Shown piece by piece: positions 10,640-19,723 of a stretch of DNA of 64,000 bases. The stretch comes from Paenibacillus dokdonensis (GTDB lineage: Bacteria; Bacillota; Bacilli; Paenibacillales; Paenibacillaceae). The DNA lies in the NCBI RefSeq assembly GCF_004916975.1, contig NZ_STGQ01000001.1, forward strand, positions 3,403,674 through 3,467,673. Direction: 5' to 3'. The notes under the pieces were generated by a model that searched no databases, was not told where the DNA came from, and was given only the letters and a program-made list of their open reading frames with translations. Each line of letters starts with the position of its first letter. The first letter of the stretch is position 1. The translations under genes and the position numbers were made by a program.

Positions 10640-10925
10640 GTTTGAACACAAAAAAATCCCGCCCCGCTATGGGACGAGAGTTCTCTCACGTGTTACCACC
10701 CAATTTCCCCGCTTCCTCTCGGAAGACAGGCTCCATCGGTTCCCGGCTTGCTGCCGGATACCGTCCATTAACGCTGGAACACGCCGCCCCCTTACGCAGC
10801 TGATCAAGAATCGCTGCCGCTCGAAAGCAGTTCCTCCCGGACCATATTCGGTGAATGGCTTAGACCGGTTTACAGCTGACCCGGCTCTCTGAGCTAAGCT
10901 AATTTCTCCTACTCATCCGTTCGTT
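10640..10925 (-). promoter_or_regulatory. T-box leader of metG (tRNA-Met responsive)
   Basis: The minus strand carries a T-box sequence GGGTGGTAACACG (10689-10701), close to the consensus GGGTGGNACCGCG; its TGGT can pair with the ACCA end of uncharged tRNA-Met. An ATG in the sequence CGAATATGGTCC (10843-10845) is a plausible methionine specifier codon in the Stem I region. A strong terminator follows: TCTCGTCCC pairs over 9 bp with GGGGCGGGA (10657-10679), then T7. This is the usual arrangement for Firmicute metS/metG. I did not fold Stem I fully. Confidence 0.9.
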
Positions 10926-10945
10926 GGAAATGTCATATATTCCTT

Positions 10946-10975
10946 AATATACTGAACCTCCGGGTCTGAAGTCAA
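10946..10975 (-). promoter_or_regulatory. Promoter of the metG T-box transcript
   Basis: TTGACT (10970-10975) and TATATT (10946-10951) are separated by 18 bases on the minus strand, ahead of the T-box leader. The -35 overlaps the stop codon of yidD. Confidence 0.6.
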
Positions 10976-11244
10976 GTCAGACTGCTGCTGCCATTATGCG
11001 GCTTGCCGTCTTTTCTCTCCTTGCGCGGAGGAACAAGATCCACCCCGCCAGGGTGAAAGGGCTGACATTTGGCAATCCGTTTAGCAGCCAGCCAGGATCC
11101 CTTCAGAGCCCCATGCACTTCAACCGCCTCCAGCGCATAGGCGGAGCAGGTTGGATAGAAGCGGCATGTCGGCGGCTTGAGTGGAGAAATGTATTTACGG
11201 TAGAAAATAATTGGACCTTTAACGACTTTTCGTGTAACTCCCAC
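10972..11244 (-). CDS. yidD: Membrane protein insertion efficiency factor YidD
   Basis: A protein of about 90 residues of the YidD (UPF0161) family, with the diagnostic block [20 protein letters not shown] followed by [21 protein letters not shown] and PFHPGG. YidD assists insertion of membrane proteins with YidC/Oxa1. I chose GTG at 11244: GGGGG lies 7 bases upstream and the zur stop ends one base before it, so translation is probably coupled. An ATG-containing extension to 11331 would run inside zur and lacks a family match. Here it sits away from rnpA-yidC, next to zur. Confidence 0.9.
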   Translation of the reverse strand: MGVTRKVVKGPIIFYRKYISPLKPPTCRFYPTCSAYALEAVEVHGALKGSWLAAKRIAKCQPFHPGGVDLVPPRKERKDGKPHNGSSSLT

Positions 11245-11245
11245 T

Positions 11246-11707
11246 TTATCGTCCCCCGCCGGATTTAGTGGACATTGGCTCCTCATCCGAAGTGGACTGC
11301 TGGCAGTCCTTACAATAACCGAATACTTCAAATTTATGCGTCACGACCTGGAAGTGCTCCGGTGCATCGGCCAGATGTATAGGGCAAAATTGAATCGGAT
11401 AGGTTCGCTGGCATTGCAGGCAAATCATATGATGATGATGATGATCTTCACTGCAGCTTGCCTTGAACTTCATCCCATCCTCGAAAACGACCTGCTCCAG
11501 CACCCCTAACTCCTGCATCACTCTGAGATTCCGGTACACCGTGTCAAAGCTGAGACCGCTGTACTTTTTGCACATATACTCATAAACATCCTTGGCCGAC
11601 AAATAACCCGAATGTTCACCAAATAATCTGGCGAGCGTCTTCCGCTGGTCGGTAATGCGCAGTCCTTGTTCCGACATGGCGTCAATAATCTGTTCTGTCG
11701 AAAGCAT
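11246..11707 (-). CDS. zur: Zinc uptake regulator Zur (Fur family)
   Basis: A 153-residue Fur-family repressor. The motifs [11 protein letters not shown] and [12 protein letters not shown] match Bacillus Zur rather than Fur or PerR. The structural zinc site is formed by CLQC and CKDC pairs, and the HHHHHM stretch holds sensory His residues. Zn-loaded Zur would repress the znuACB operon 3 kb away, which has a candidate box. GGGAGG directly abuts an ATG at 11716, so I prefer the second ATG at 11707 (spacing 9). It is followed immediately by yidD. Confidence 0.9.
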   Translation of the reverse strand: MLSTEQIIDAMSEQGLRITDQRKTLARLFGEHSGYLSAKDVYEYMCKKYSGLSFDTVYRNLRVMQELGVLEQVVFEDGMKFKASCSEDHHHHHMICLQCQRTYPIQFCPIHLADAPEHFQVVTHKFEVFGYCKDCQQSTSDEEPMSTKSGGGR

Positions 11708-11837
11708 AACGCTCATCCTCCCGTTTATATCAACGCAAAGCTATAATTTAAATGCACTGCGTTCTTCTTATAAATCGAATTTTGCAGCATCCTGATACTA
11801 ATAATAATGCCTCAAAACGATATGACAGTCAATTACA

Positions 11838-11867
11838 GCAAAAGGGGACCCGATTGGGCCCCCTCCA
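11838..11867 (-). terminator. Terminator of the siderophore-binding protein gene
   Basis: AGGGG-ac-CC and GG-g-CCCCCT form a GC-rich stem around CGATT. On the minus strand TTTTGC follows. Confidence 0.65.
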
Positions 11868-11882
11868 TATTTCAGATATGAT

Positions 11883-12863
11883 TTACTTTATAAAATAAGT
11901 CTTCAGATCATCCAGCATCAGGTTAGCAGCCAGTACGCCGCCCGCCGTATTCCAGATCACATCGTCAACTTTGTGCGCATTTCCTTTTTTCACGACATCA
12001 AGGTTATTCCACAGCTTGTCGTTGGTCCATTCCTTCTCCATCTCATTACCCTTGCCATTGCCGGTTTCATACGTGAAGTAGAACAGGATATCGCCGTCCA
12101 TTTCCGGAATGCGTTCCTTGCCTACGTCATCAAAGAATCCTGCGTTGTCCTGGGATTTCGGACGTGCGAAGCCAAGCTCGCTCAGAATGAGTCCCGAAAA
12201 TGTGTCTTTGTAGTACATCCGTGCTTTACCTGCCATAAAGCGGACCATGGAAACCTTCATGTTCAGCTTGTCGCCGAGCTCGGCTTTCAGATCAGATACA
12301 TGCTTGTCATACGCGGCAAGCACTTCATCACCTTTGGTTTGCTCGTTCACTGCATTCGCCCACAGTTTGAAGTTTTCCTTCCATTCGCCGCGCAGTGTCT
12401 CAGAGAACACGGTTGGTGCTATTGCAGACAGCTGATCGTAAATTTTTTCCTGACGCATTTTTGTACCAAGGATCAGATCTGGCTTCAGGGCTGCGATCGC
12501 TTCCACGTTCGGCTGGCCTTCCTCTCCGAGACTTTCTACACCTTGCATCTGATCTTTAATATGCGGGTACCATGGATCTCCCGTCCATGACTTTACAGCT
12601 CCTACAGGTTTTACTCCAATGGACAAAAGAGCTTCCGTACCTTCGTTGGTCAACACGACTACGCGTTGTGGATGAGCGGGTACAGTCACTTTGCCCATGA
12701 TCGTATCAATTGAACGGTCAGCGTCATTCGAACCTTGCGCCGCCTCTTTATTCCCATTATCCGTTCCTGTGCTGCCGGTTGTGCTGCCGCTGTCTTTACC
12801 GCAGGCTGATAAAACTAGCACGGCTGCCAGAAGCATAAGTATGATACCGTTCCATTTTTTCAT
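11883..12863 (-). CDS. Iron-siderophore ABC transporter substrate-binding lipoprotein (FecB/YfiY-like)
   Basis: A 326-residue cluster A-II (FhuD/FecB-type) binding lipoprotein. The signal peptide ends with lipobox LSAC (Cys21), followed by a Ser/Gly/Thr/Asn-rich linker. The two lobes start with PQRVVVLTNEGTEALLSIG and end in the ANLMLDDL region. It delivers a ferric siderophore to the two permeases encoded divergently upstream. The arrangement is like Bacillus yfiY with yfiZ-yfhA (a hydroxamate/citrate-type siderophore system), but the ligand cannot be read from the sequence. Fur-like boxes lie between the two transcription units. It is single-gene with its own terminator. Confidence 0.88.
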   Translation of the reverse strand: MKKWNGIILMLLAAVLVLSACGKDSGSTTGSTGTDNGNKEAAQGSNDADRSIDTIMGKVTVPAHPQRVVVLTNEGTEALLSIGVKPVGAVKSWTGDPWYPHIKDQMQGVESLGEEGQPNVEAIAALKPDLILGTKMRQEKIYDQLSAIAPTVFSETLRGEWKENFKLWANAVNEQTKGDEVLAAYDKHVSDLKAELGDKLNMKVSMVRFMAGKARMYYKDTFSGLILSELGFARPKSQDNAGFFDDVGKERIPEMDGDILFYFTYETGNGKGNEMEKEWTNDKLWNNLDVVKKGNAHKVDDVIWNTAGGVLAANLMLDDLKTYFIK

Positions 12864-12893
12864 AAGTATGTGTTCTCCCCTTCGAATTCTATC

Positions 12894-12908
12894 TGATAAT
12901 GATTATCA
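12894..12908. promoter_or_regulatory. Fur box upstream of the siderophore-binding protein gene
   Basis: TGATAAT-G-ATTATCA is a perfect 7-1-7 dyad identical to the Bacillus Fur minimal consensus. It lies 31 bases upstream of the ATG at 12863. Confidence 0.9.
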
Positions 12909-13009
12909 GTATCGTGTTTAATCCTAATCGAAGTTCCTTTTGCTTGTCAACATAATTGAAGAAATATTACATTAAACCGGAAGGAACACATGGGTGAGGG
13001 GATTTTAAT

Positions 13010-13027
13010 TGAGAATGATATTCATTG
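13010..13027. promoter_or_regulatory. Second Fur-like box, upstream of the permease operon
   Basis: TGAGAATGATATTCATT contains the dyad AATGA-TAT-TCATT and the Fur-type core GAATGATATTC. It lies 71 bases before the first permease start. It is less perfect than the box at 12894. Confidence 0.65.
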
Positions 13028-13097
13028 ACATTCCATCCCCCTCCCCTTAAACTTTTATATGTTGTTTATTTTGCCTGACAGGAATGAGGGATACGCC

Positions 13098-14111
13098 ATG
13101 CAGACAGTATGGCTGCATAAAACTACATATAAATGGATGGGTCTGATTGTCGGGATCATTATCCTGCTGCTCAGCGTCGCTGCAAGCATTCTGTTTGGCG
13201 TGCACAATACGGGCTGGAGGCAGGTGCTTGAGGCTTTTACCTCATATAATGGAAGTACGGAACATATCATTGTCCGCGAAGTCCGGGTGCCCAGAGCCTT
13301 GATAGCAGCTTTTGTCGGAGGCAGCCTTGGTATTTGCGGGGTTATGCTTCAGTCATTGACTAAGAATCCGCTCGCGGATTCCGGTATTTTCGGCCTGAAT
13401 GCGGGCGCTTCTCTGTTCGTTGTCGCATCATTTGTCCTTTTCGGGGTCAGCTCGCTGGCTTCATTTACTTGGATTGCTTTCCTTGGTGCTGGTGTCAGCT
13501 GCCTGTTCGTATTCATTCTCGGCTCTGCGGGCAGACAAGGTCTTACACCCTTGAAAATCACACTGGCCGGTGCAGCGATTACCGCCTTCTGCAGTTCAAT
13601 GACCAATGGCATGCTCATAATCAGCGGACGTGCTATGGAGGAAGTTCTCTTTTGGATGTCGGGATCAGTTGAAGGAAGAAGCTTGGACATTTTGCTCAGT
13701 CTGCTGCCTTATATGCTGGCCGCTTGGCTGGTTGCCCTGCTCATCAGCTCTTCCATCAATACGCTTATGCTTGGTGATGATGTCGCCAAAAGCCTGGGTC
13801 AGCGAACCTTGCTGCTAAAGTTGACAATGGGATTATTGATTGTTGTTCTTGCAGGCAGCTCCGTTGCAGTTGCCGGACCCATCGGCTTTCTCGGACTTGT
13901 GATTCCGCATATTGCGCGAACTGTTGTTGGCAAAGATATTCGGTGGCTTATTCCGTATAGTGCGGTTTTGGGTGGTATTTTATTGCTGCTGGCGGATATT
14001 GCCGCCCGGTTTATTGCGATGCCGCGCGAAATCCCAATTGGTGTAATGACCGCCATTATCGGCGTTCCTTTCTTTATTCACGCTGCTAGAAAGGGGCTGT
14101 TAAAAAAATGA
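13098..14111 (+). CDS. Siderophore ABC transporter permease, FecCD family (first subunit)
   Basis: A 337-residue permease of the BtuC/FecCD family with about nine to ten membrane segments. Family motifs include RVPRALIAAFVGGSLGICG and GPIGFLGLVIPHIAR, the latter being the ATPase-contacting region. The ATG at 13098 has GAGGG 7 bases upstream; 13 more codons are open 5' but lack a ribosome binding site. It overlaps the second permease by 4 bases (ATGA), so translation is coupled. Together they form the heterodimeric channel for the divergent binding lipoprotein. No ATPase gene follows; in the Bacillus Yfi system the ATPase YusV is encoded elsewhere and shared. Confidence 0.9.
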   Translation: MQTVWLHKTTYKWMGLIVGIIILLLSVAASILFGVHNTGWRQVLEAFTSYNGSTEHIIVREVRVPRALIAAFVGGSLGICGVMLQSLTKNPLADSGIFGLNAGASLFVVASFVLFGVSSLASFTWIAFLGAGVSCLFVFILGSAGRQGLTPLKITLAGAAITAFCSSMTNGMLIISGRAMEEVLFWMSGSVEGRSLDILLSLLPYMLAAWLVALLISSSINTLMLGDDVAKSLGQRTLLLKLTMGLLIVVLAGSSVAVAGPIGFLGLVIPHIARTVVGKDIRWLIPYSAVLGGILLLLADIAARFIAMPREIPIGVMTAIIGVPFFIHAARKGLLKK

Positions 14112-15163
14112 GCCGTTCAACCAAATCCAAAGAACCGATCGCCGTCCGTATTAAAGGAAGCCAAATTTCCTTTCTAACGAGTAAAAGACAAATTCTTGTT
14201 CTTGCCGGATTGGCCGTTCTTCTGCTCCTGGCCATGATCGTAAGCGTTGGATTCGGAACAAAATATGTAAATCCTTGGGCCGTAGTGCAAGGCATTTTCG
14301 GACAAGGTGATTCACTTGACGTCGTTGTGGTACAAAAGCTTCGTCTCCCACGTGTTTTGGTCGGTGCGATGGTTGGTGCCTGCCTGGCTATGTCGGGTGC
14401 AATCACTCAAGGGCTCATACGTAACCCTCTCGCATCTCCGGATGTTATGGGTGTAACGAGTGGTGCTTCACTTGCAGCCACGGCCATCATTACGCTCATC
14501 CCGTCTGCAAGCGTGTTCTGGCTGCCACCCGCAGCTTTCGTAGGAGCAGCACTCACCACGCTGCTGATCTATGCCTTGTCTTGGAAGAATGGTGTCAATC
14601 CTTTGATGCTTGTTCTCATTGGCGTAGGAATCGGCTCTGTAGCCTCTTCGATTTCTACGATGCTGCTTGTTACCGGCCCGACCGATGTTGCCCAAAAGGC
14701 CTTTAACTGGCTGCTTGGCAGCGTGTATGGCAGCTCGTGGAAGCATGTGAACATGATTTTACCGTGGTTTGTCATACTCGGATGTTTAAGTCTTGTCTTT
14801 GCCCGCCGAATCAATATGCTCCAGCTTGGTGATGACCTGGCTGCAGGCGCGGGAAGCAGTGTGGAAAAGGATCGGACATTGCTAATTTTCACAGCTGTCG
14901 GTCTTGCCGGTGCCGGTATCTCCGTCGGTGGTGCAATTGGCTTCATTGCGCTTTTGTCCCCGCATATTGCCAGAAAGCTTATTGGTTCTTCTTACGGTTC
15001 CCTGCTGCCGGCGAGCGGTCTGTGCGGAGCATTTATCGTTGTGCTGGCTGATGTGTTGGCACGGAATTTATTTAGCCCGCTGGATATCCCGGTTGGCGTG
15101 TTTACTTCCGCCGTAGGTGCCCCGTTCTTCATCTACCTGCTATGGCGGAGCCGGAGCTCTTAG
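14108..15163 (+). CDS. Siderophore ABC transporter permease, FecCD family (second subunit)
   Basis: A 351-residue FecCD permease, paralogous to the preceding subunit. It has a cytoplasmic N-terminal extension of about 30 residues, then about nine membrane segments. The motifs RLPRVLVGAMVGACLAMSGAI and GAIGFIALLSPHIAR mark the family. It starts inside the upstream stop codon and ends at a strong hairpin terminator, so the operon has only two permeases. The substrate is inferred from the Fur boxes and the divergent binding protein. Confidence 0.9.
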   Translation: MSRSTKSKEPIAVRIKGSQISFLTSKRQILVLAGLAVLLLLAMIVSVGFGTKYVNPWAVVQGIFGQGDSLDVVVVQKLRLPRVLVGAMVGACLAMSGAITQGLIRNPLASPDVMGVTSGASLAATAIITLIPSASVFWLPPAAFVGAALTTLLIYALSWKNGVNPLMLVLIGVGIGSVASSISTMLLVTGPTDVAQKAFNWLLGSVYGSSWKHVNMILPWFVILGCLSLVFARRINMLQLGDDLAAGAGSSVEKDRTLLIFTAVGLAGAGISVGGAIGFIALLSPHIARKLIGSSYGSLLPASGLCGAFIVVLADVLARNLFSPLDIPVGVFTSAVGAPFFIYLLWRSRSS

Positions 15164-15175
15164 GCAAAACATGCG

Positions 15176-15224
15176 AAATGGCGACTCGGCAGTCTGTTGT
15201 GGACTGCTGAGCCGCCATTTTTGT
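15176..15224 (+). terminator. Terminator of the siderophore permease operon
   Basis: TGGCGACTCGGCAGTC pairs with GACTGCTGAGCCGCCA (one mismatch) around TGTTGTG, followed by TTTTTG. Confidence 0.9.
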
Positions 15225-15316
15225 CTCTATATTCCCTTCACCACCGTATAACTCACCTGTATAACCTCTTGTTAACCACTCAAACTTCATATTCCCTCTA
15301 TTCATTTCAGAAAATA

Positions 15317-15358
15317 AAAGCTGCCCCAGACATCTAAAATCCGATGCTGAGGCAGCTA
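15317..15358 (-). terminator. Terminator of the secreted CAO-domain gene
   Basis: AGCTGCCTCAG-CATC pairs with GATG-CTGGGGCAGCT across a short loop. On the minus strand TTTTATTTTC follows. Confidence 0.75.
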
Positions 15359-15403
15359 ATAGTGATTGGTTTTATAAAATAAGGACTGCTATTTAATGAA
15401 AGA

Positions 15404-17758
15404 CTATTTTTCCTGTGGCAAAGGCATCAGGAGCAAATTGATCGGCAAGTTGCTTCCTGGCGATGGAGTATACATAATCTCCACGTTCTGCTCAAAGTCA
15501 CCGGTACGATATAGAACGCTGTTCTCATTCGGCGCGCTTACCGCCGCCTTATTGGCAACCTGAATGACTTGACCATTCACAGTCACAATACCGTTGTAAA
15601 GTCCTCCACGAGGGTTCAGTGTTATCAAAGTATGTGGTGCGACGCGGCTTAATGTAATTTTGTACAATACCCCAAAGTTACCTGCATTTGAGGTCTCAGT
15701 TCCGTAGATGCCATCCAGCCCTATCAGGTTTGGATCAGCCTTGTTGTCTCCAAGAACCAACCGGGATGGTGTACTTCCGACAGGCTCATCGTAACGAATC
15801 AAGCGGACGGAATCCGGATAAGTCCCACGATTATGCACATCGCGTTCGAGGCTTGTGAGATATGGCAAAGTTTGAAGCGGATCCTTGTTTTCATCGATCA
15901 TGATTACGCTGTATTGAATCGGATAATCACTGAATGCATCAGCAAGGGCAGAAATCGTATCACCCGGCTTCATTTTCGTTTTATTCACATCCGTCATAAT
16001 CACTTTGCTTTCACCCGGTGCCAGATTAATAACCTGACGAGCCGATTGATCCTGCATCGATTGGAAATAGCGCTCAATAGATGTTTTGCCTGTCAATTCC
16101 GGATAAGGATTAGGACCGCCAATGCCAAAGTTTTGCATCGTAATCTGCGCTGGTCTATCCGTATACGTATTGGTTGCGATAACGTACAGCTTCTCGTTTT
16201 TACCGGTTGAATTCACATGATGAAGCATAAAGCGTGTGCTGCCAAGCGCCGTTTCCTTGTACAGCAAACCTTCCGAGTACACGGTCTCAGGGCTGTTGCT
16301 GCGGATCAAAGTGGCCGGCTCAGATGTGAACGTAAAGTCCATGTTCTTCCACGACGGCACCTTGGTTCCATCAAAGGTATATTTGTCGCCTACCGGAGTG
16401 AACAGCTTATTGAAATCATCCTCGGTATATAGCGTTTCATTCGTAATGGTGATCGTCTTCTGGAATTCACCGACGGCACCATGCTTATCTGTGACCGTGA
16501 GGCGAATGGTTACAGGACCCGGGGTAAAGAATGCCTTGCGGTCATTCATCCACTGACGATCGACAATTGCATTCTCATCATCGGTACTCAGATCTGTGAT
16601 ATTTACCAGTTCACCCATCTTGTATTCGTCTTTGTCTGTTGTAAAGTTAGCCACTGGCGGCTCATTCGCTTTCAGAACATTGATGGTGACGGTATATGGA
16701 TCACTCCATTGTCCGCTGGAATCTTGTACATAATGAGTAATCGTATGAGTTCCAACCTCTTCGAAAATATCCTGCTTGCCTTCCCAACGCTCATCCACAA
16801 TTTGCAAACCATTCGAGGTTTTTGATTGTGTCGTGTAACTAACATTCGTTTCACCTGCAAATATATCAGAAGGCTGAACGGTAAATGCGGCTACCGGCTT
16901 TGTTGAAATTGACAGAATGACTCTCTTGTTCGCCTGATCCACCGTATACGGAATGTTCAGCGCTTGAGTGATCGAAGTCAGTGGAACCATAAATGTATTA
17001 TTTTGTTGGTAGGATGGTCCTTTCATCGGCTTGGATTCGCCGTTAACACGATAAACACTGCTATTGGTTTTAAAGCGAAGCTCCTTACCATCCTTGATGA
17101 TGATCGTTTCCTTCGTCTTGCCATCATAAGTAAGCTTTAGACCCACGCGTTCCACCATAGCCCGAATGGCTACATAGGAAACACCATTTTTCACAGCCAT
17201 AGGCTGACCTGCGAGATAGAGCTTGCCATCCTGGTACATTTTGTTACTGTTCATCATCAGGATCAGCTGGTTGGAACCTGCCTGAGATGTAATTCCTTTT
17301 GTTACCTCCGAATTGCCCGCTTGCTCGGATGTCGTTCCCGGAGTTGTTTCGCCTTTATCTCCTCCGGTTGTGCTGCCTTCACCCGTGGTATCAGTACCGT
17401 TTGCAGTATCTTGATTACCGTCCTGAGAGGATGTGGATGTTTGTGTGTTATTACCTGCTTTGCCGGAGTTATCCGTACTCGAAGTGCCGTTTTCTCCGTT
17501 TGTTCCCCCTGTGATGTTCTGGTTGTCCCCAGTGTTTTCGTTTTGTGTTTCTCCACTGGTGGAATTGCCAGCAATTCCTGCTGTGGTACCCGGCTGCGCG
17601 TTTGACGTGCTGTCTGGGTTGTTTGCTGCATTCATGTTAATGCCCTGAATGGTTTCAGGCTGAACTGTATTCGCACCTTCCGCGCCAGCGGCCGGAATGA
17701 CGAGTGCAGTCTGAGCTACAGCTAACACAGCAATCATTGTCAGTTTTTTGAAATTCAT
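15404..17758 (-). CDS. Large secreted protein with CAO-N domain and PKD-like repeats
   Basis: A 784-residue exported protein. Residues 1-26 are a signal peptide (ending AAGA). Residues about 30-165 are a low-complexity linker of Gly, Asn, Thr, Ser and Gln. A copper-amine-oxidase N-terminal module follows at about 170-290 (YVAIRAMVERVGL, VPLTSITQALNI). Two PKD/Ig-like segments lie at about 295-440 (the second begins EPPVANFTTDKDEY). The C-terminal 330 residues look like a beta-rich domain that I do not recognise. There is no obvious catalytic motif. The architecture suggests a cell-surface or copper-amine-oxidase-like envelope protein. AAAGGAG lies upstream of the ATG, and it has its own terminator. 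Confidence 0.8.
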   Translation of the reverse strand: MNFKKLTMIAVLAVAQTALVIPAAGAEGANTVQPETIQGINMNAANNPDSTSNAQPGTTAGIAGNSTSGETQNENTGDNQNITGGTNGENGTSSTDNSGKAGNNTQTSTSSQDGNQDTANGTDTTGEGSTTGGDKGETTPGTTSEQAGNSEVTKGITSQAGSNQLILMMNSNKMYQDGKLYLAGQPMAVKNGVSYVAIRAMVERVGLKLTYDGKTKETIIIKDGKELRFKTNSSVYRVNGESKPMKGPSYQQNNTFMVPLTSITQALNIPYTVDQANKRVILSISTKPVAAFTVQPSDIFAGETNVSYTTQSKTSNGLQIVDERWEGKQDIFEEVGTHTITHYVQDSSGQWSDPYTVTINVLKANEPPVANFTTDKDEYKMGELVNITDLSTDDENAIVDRQWMNDRKAFFTPGPVTIRLTVTDKHGAVGEFQKTITITNETLYTEDDFNKLFTPVGDKYTFDGTKVPSWKNMDFTFTSEPATLIRSNSPETVYSEGLLYKETALGSTRFMLHHVNSTGKNEKLYVIATNTYTDRPAQITMQNFGIGGPNPYPELTGKTSIERYFQSMQDQSARQVINLAPGESKVIMTDVNKTKMKPGDTISALADAFSDYPIQYSVIMIDENKDPLQTLPYLTSLERDVHNRGTYPDSVRLIRYDEPVGSTPSRLVLGDNKADPNLIGLDGIYGTETSNAGNFGVLYKITLSRVAPHTLITLNPRGGLYNGIVTVNGQVIQVANKAAVSAPNENSVLYRTGDFEQNVEIMYTPSPGSNLPINLLLMPLPQEK

Positions 17759-17863
17759 GTACAGACTCCTTTATGCTTCCATTTTTGTATCTCGCCCTCT
17801 AATAGACATAGTATTAGACGCATATTTTGTTGAAAAGTTGCTCTCCTGCTTCCAATAATGTGA

Positions 17864-17901
17864 AAAACGGAAGGTTCCCTCAACTGAAGGAGCCTTCCGC
17901 C
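17864..17901 (-). terminator. Terminator of the GH3 hexosaminidase gene
   Basis: GCGGAAGG pairs with CCTTCCG around an 18-base loop, followed by TTTTTC on the minus strand. Confidence 0.7.
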
Positions 17902-17944
17902 CTCGCAATGTTTGAAGCAGCTTGCCATGAGAGCATGGATAATG

Positions 17945-19564
17945 CTAGTTTGCCCTCACCATATTGGGCTCATCAAGACTGACAGGAAGCTTGCCTTCGG
18001 CTTTACTTTGACCTGCCAGAATGGAAGCCAGGGCCTCCATGAAATAAGGCGTATTCTCATAACAGCACAGATAAGCAGGAATTCCGGGAATATCGTTCAA
18101 ATCATAGGGATTTCGTGTAGAAGCAGCAATCAACTTGCTGTGATTCTGCTGCAACAGTTGTTCTGCCAAAGCACGCTGACCCTCAGGGAGGGAGCTTCCG
18201 GCGGTGTATGTTGCCAACACCACTTGAGCGCAGGATGAAGCAGCGTTCAGAACCTTCTCGATTTCTTCTTGATCCGGCTCGGCACTTATGCGGATTTCTT
18301 GAACATCCCCCATCCATCCTGCAAGGGCATCACCCAGCGTCACAACCTCGGTCCAAGGCTCATCGACCTGTGTTTCGGAACGAACTTCAGGCCAAATCAC
18401 AAGTACTTGTTCATTTATGTTCAACGGAAGCTGTCCTTGGTCTTTGACGAGCGTCACGCTCTTCAGAGATACCTCCTTCAGCAGGCGGTCCACTTCAGGC
18501 TTTTCTTGTCTTTCAAGAAATACAGGGGATGCATCAGATGCCGGCAGATCGGCAATTCGTTTTTGCTTGAGGGCCAAAATACGTCCGACAGCACGATCAA
18601 TCGTATTTTCACTGATTCGTCCACTCCGTACTGCGCTTTGGACCGCTTCGAACGCTTCGATCTGGTCACTGAGCGTATGGCTTACAAGCACAACGTCTGA
18701 ACCAGCCTCTATCGCCTTAACAGCACCTTCACCAACGCCAAAGAATTTGGCAATGGCATGCATTTCGAGGCAATCTGTTACAATAATACCCTTGTAGGCC
18801 AAATCCTCCCGCAGCAGTCCGGTCAATACAGATCTGGACAACGTCGCTGGAATCGGCTCGGACTCAATCGCCGGGAAGATCACATGAGCCGTCATAATAA
18901 CATCCACATCTTCCTGAATCGCCTTGATAAAAGGCTTCAGTTCTATCTGCTGCAGACGGTCCAAATCATGTTCAACAGTCGCCAGCCCCATATGGCTGTC
19001 TACGCTGGTATCTCCATGGCCTGGAAAATGCTTGGCAGCTGCAGAGATTCCCTTTTCTTGGAACGCCCGGATTACGGCTGCACCATGCTCTGATACCTTG
19101 TCCGCGTTCTCGCCAAAGGATCTTACACCAATTACAGGATTTTGAGGGTTGTTGTTCACATCCAGACATGGAGCAAAGTTCATATTGATACCGAGCTGAA
19201 GCATTTCTTCCGCGCTGATCAGGGATACCTCATAGCTATATTCCGGATTATCCGTTGCGCCAAGGGACATATTTCCTGGAATTCGGCTCATCTTCTTATG
19301 GTCAATACGAGCCACCATGCCGCCCTCCTGGTCAATGGCAATCCAAAGCGGTAAATCCTCGTTAGCCGCAGCTAAATTCTGAAGCGAAGCAGACAGGCTG
19401 GCCACCTGCTCCAGCTCATCAATATTACGCCGAAAGTAAATGACGCCTCCTAGATGGTAATCCTGAATCAGTTTGCGGATCTGGTCATCCGGTACCAGAG
19501 AATGAAAGCCGCAGATGAACATTTGGCCGATTTTTTGTTCCAGTGTAAGTTTAGAAATATCCAA
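17945..19564 (-). CDS. nagZ: Beta-N-acetylhexosaminidase, GH3 family (NagZ-like)
   Basis: A GH3 enzyme of about 539 residues that removes N-acetylglucosamine from muropeptides or other glycans. The GH3 N-terminal barrel contains the NagZ signature KHFPGHGDTSVDSH (Lys-His plus the Asp-His acid/base dyad) and the nucleophile region IIVTDCLEMHAI. A second alpha/beta domain occupies the C-terminal 180 residues, as in the two-domain Bacillus enzymes. No signal peptide is seen, so it should be cytoplasmic. I chose TTG at 19564, preceded by AAAGGA; a further in-frame TTG at 19606 has no ribosome binding site. It lies downstream of the binding-protein/kinase/regulator operon on the same strand. Confidence 0.88.
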   Translation of the reverse strand: MDISKLTLEQKIGQMFICGFHSLVPDDQIRKLIQDYHLGGVIYFRRNIDELEQVASLSASLQNLAAANEDLPLWIAIDQEGGMVARIDHKKMSRIPGNMSLGATDNPEYSYEVSLISAEEMLQLGINMNFAPCLDVNNNPQNPVIGVRSFGENADKVSEHGAAVIRAFQEKGISAAAKHFPGHGDTSVDSHMGLATVEHDLDRLQQIELKPFIKAIQEDVDVIMTAHVIFPAIESEPIPATLSRSVLTGLLREDLAYKGIIVTDCLEMHAIAKFFGVGEGAVKAIEAGSDVVLVSHTLSDQIEAFEAVQSAVRSGRISENTIDRAVGRILALKQKRIADLPASDASPVFLERQEKPEVDRLLKEVSLKSVTLVKDQGQLPLNINEQVLVIWPEVRSETQVDEPWTEVVTLGDALAGWMGDVQEIRISAEPDQEEIEKVLNAASSCAQVVLATYTAGSSLPEGQRALAEQLLQQNHSKLIAASTRNPYDLNDIPGIPAYLCCYENTPYFMEALASILAGQSKAEGKLPVSLDEPNMVRAN

Positions 19565-19723
19565 TTTCTCTACACATCCTTTATATATAAGTTCGGGATT
19601 TTGCAAAAAGCCATTCCAGCATTTTCTGTAAAATCCTCACATAAAACCAGCTTTACAAAACCAAATCACTTAAATTAAAACGAAGTAAAGGTACATCTTC
19701 ACATGTGTAATGCCGAATCCATT

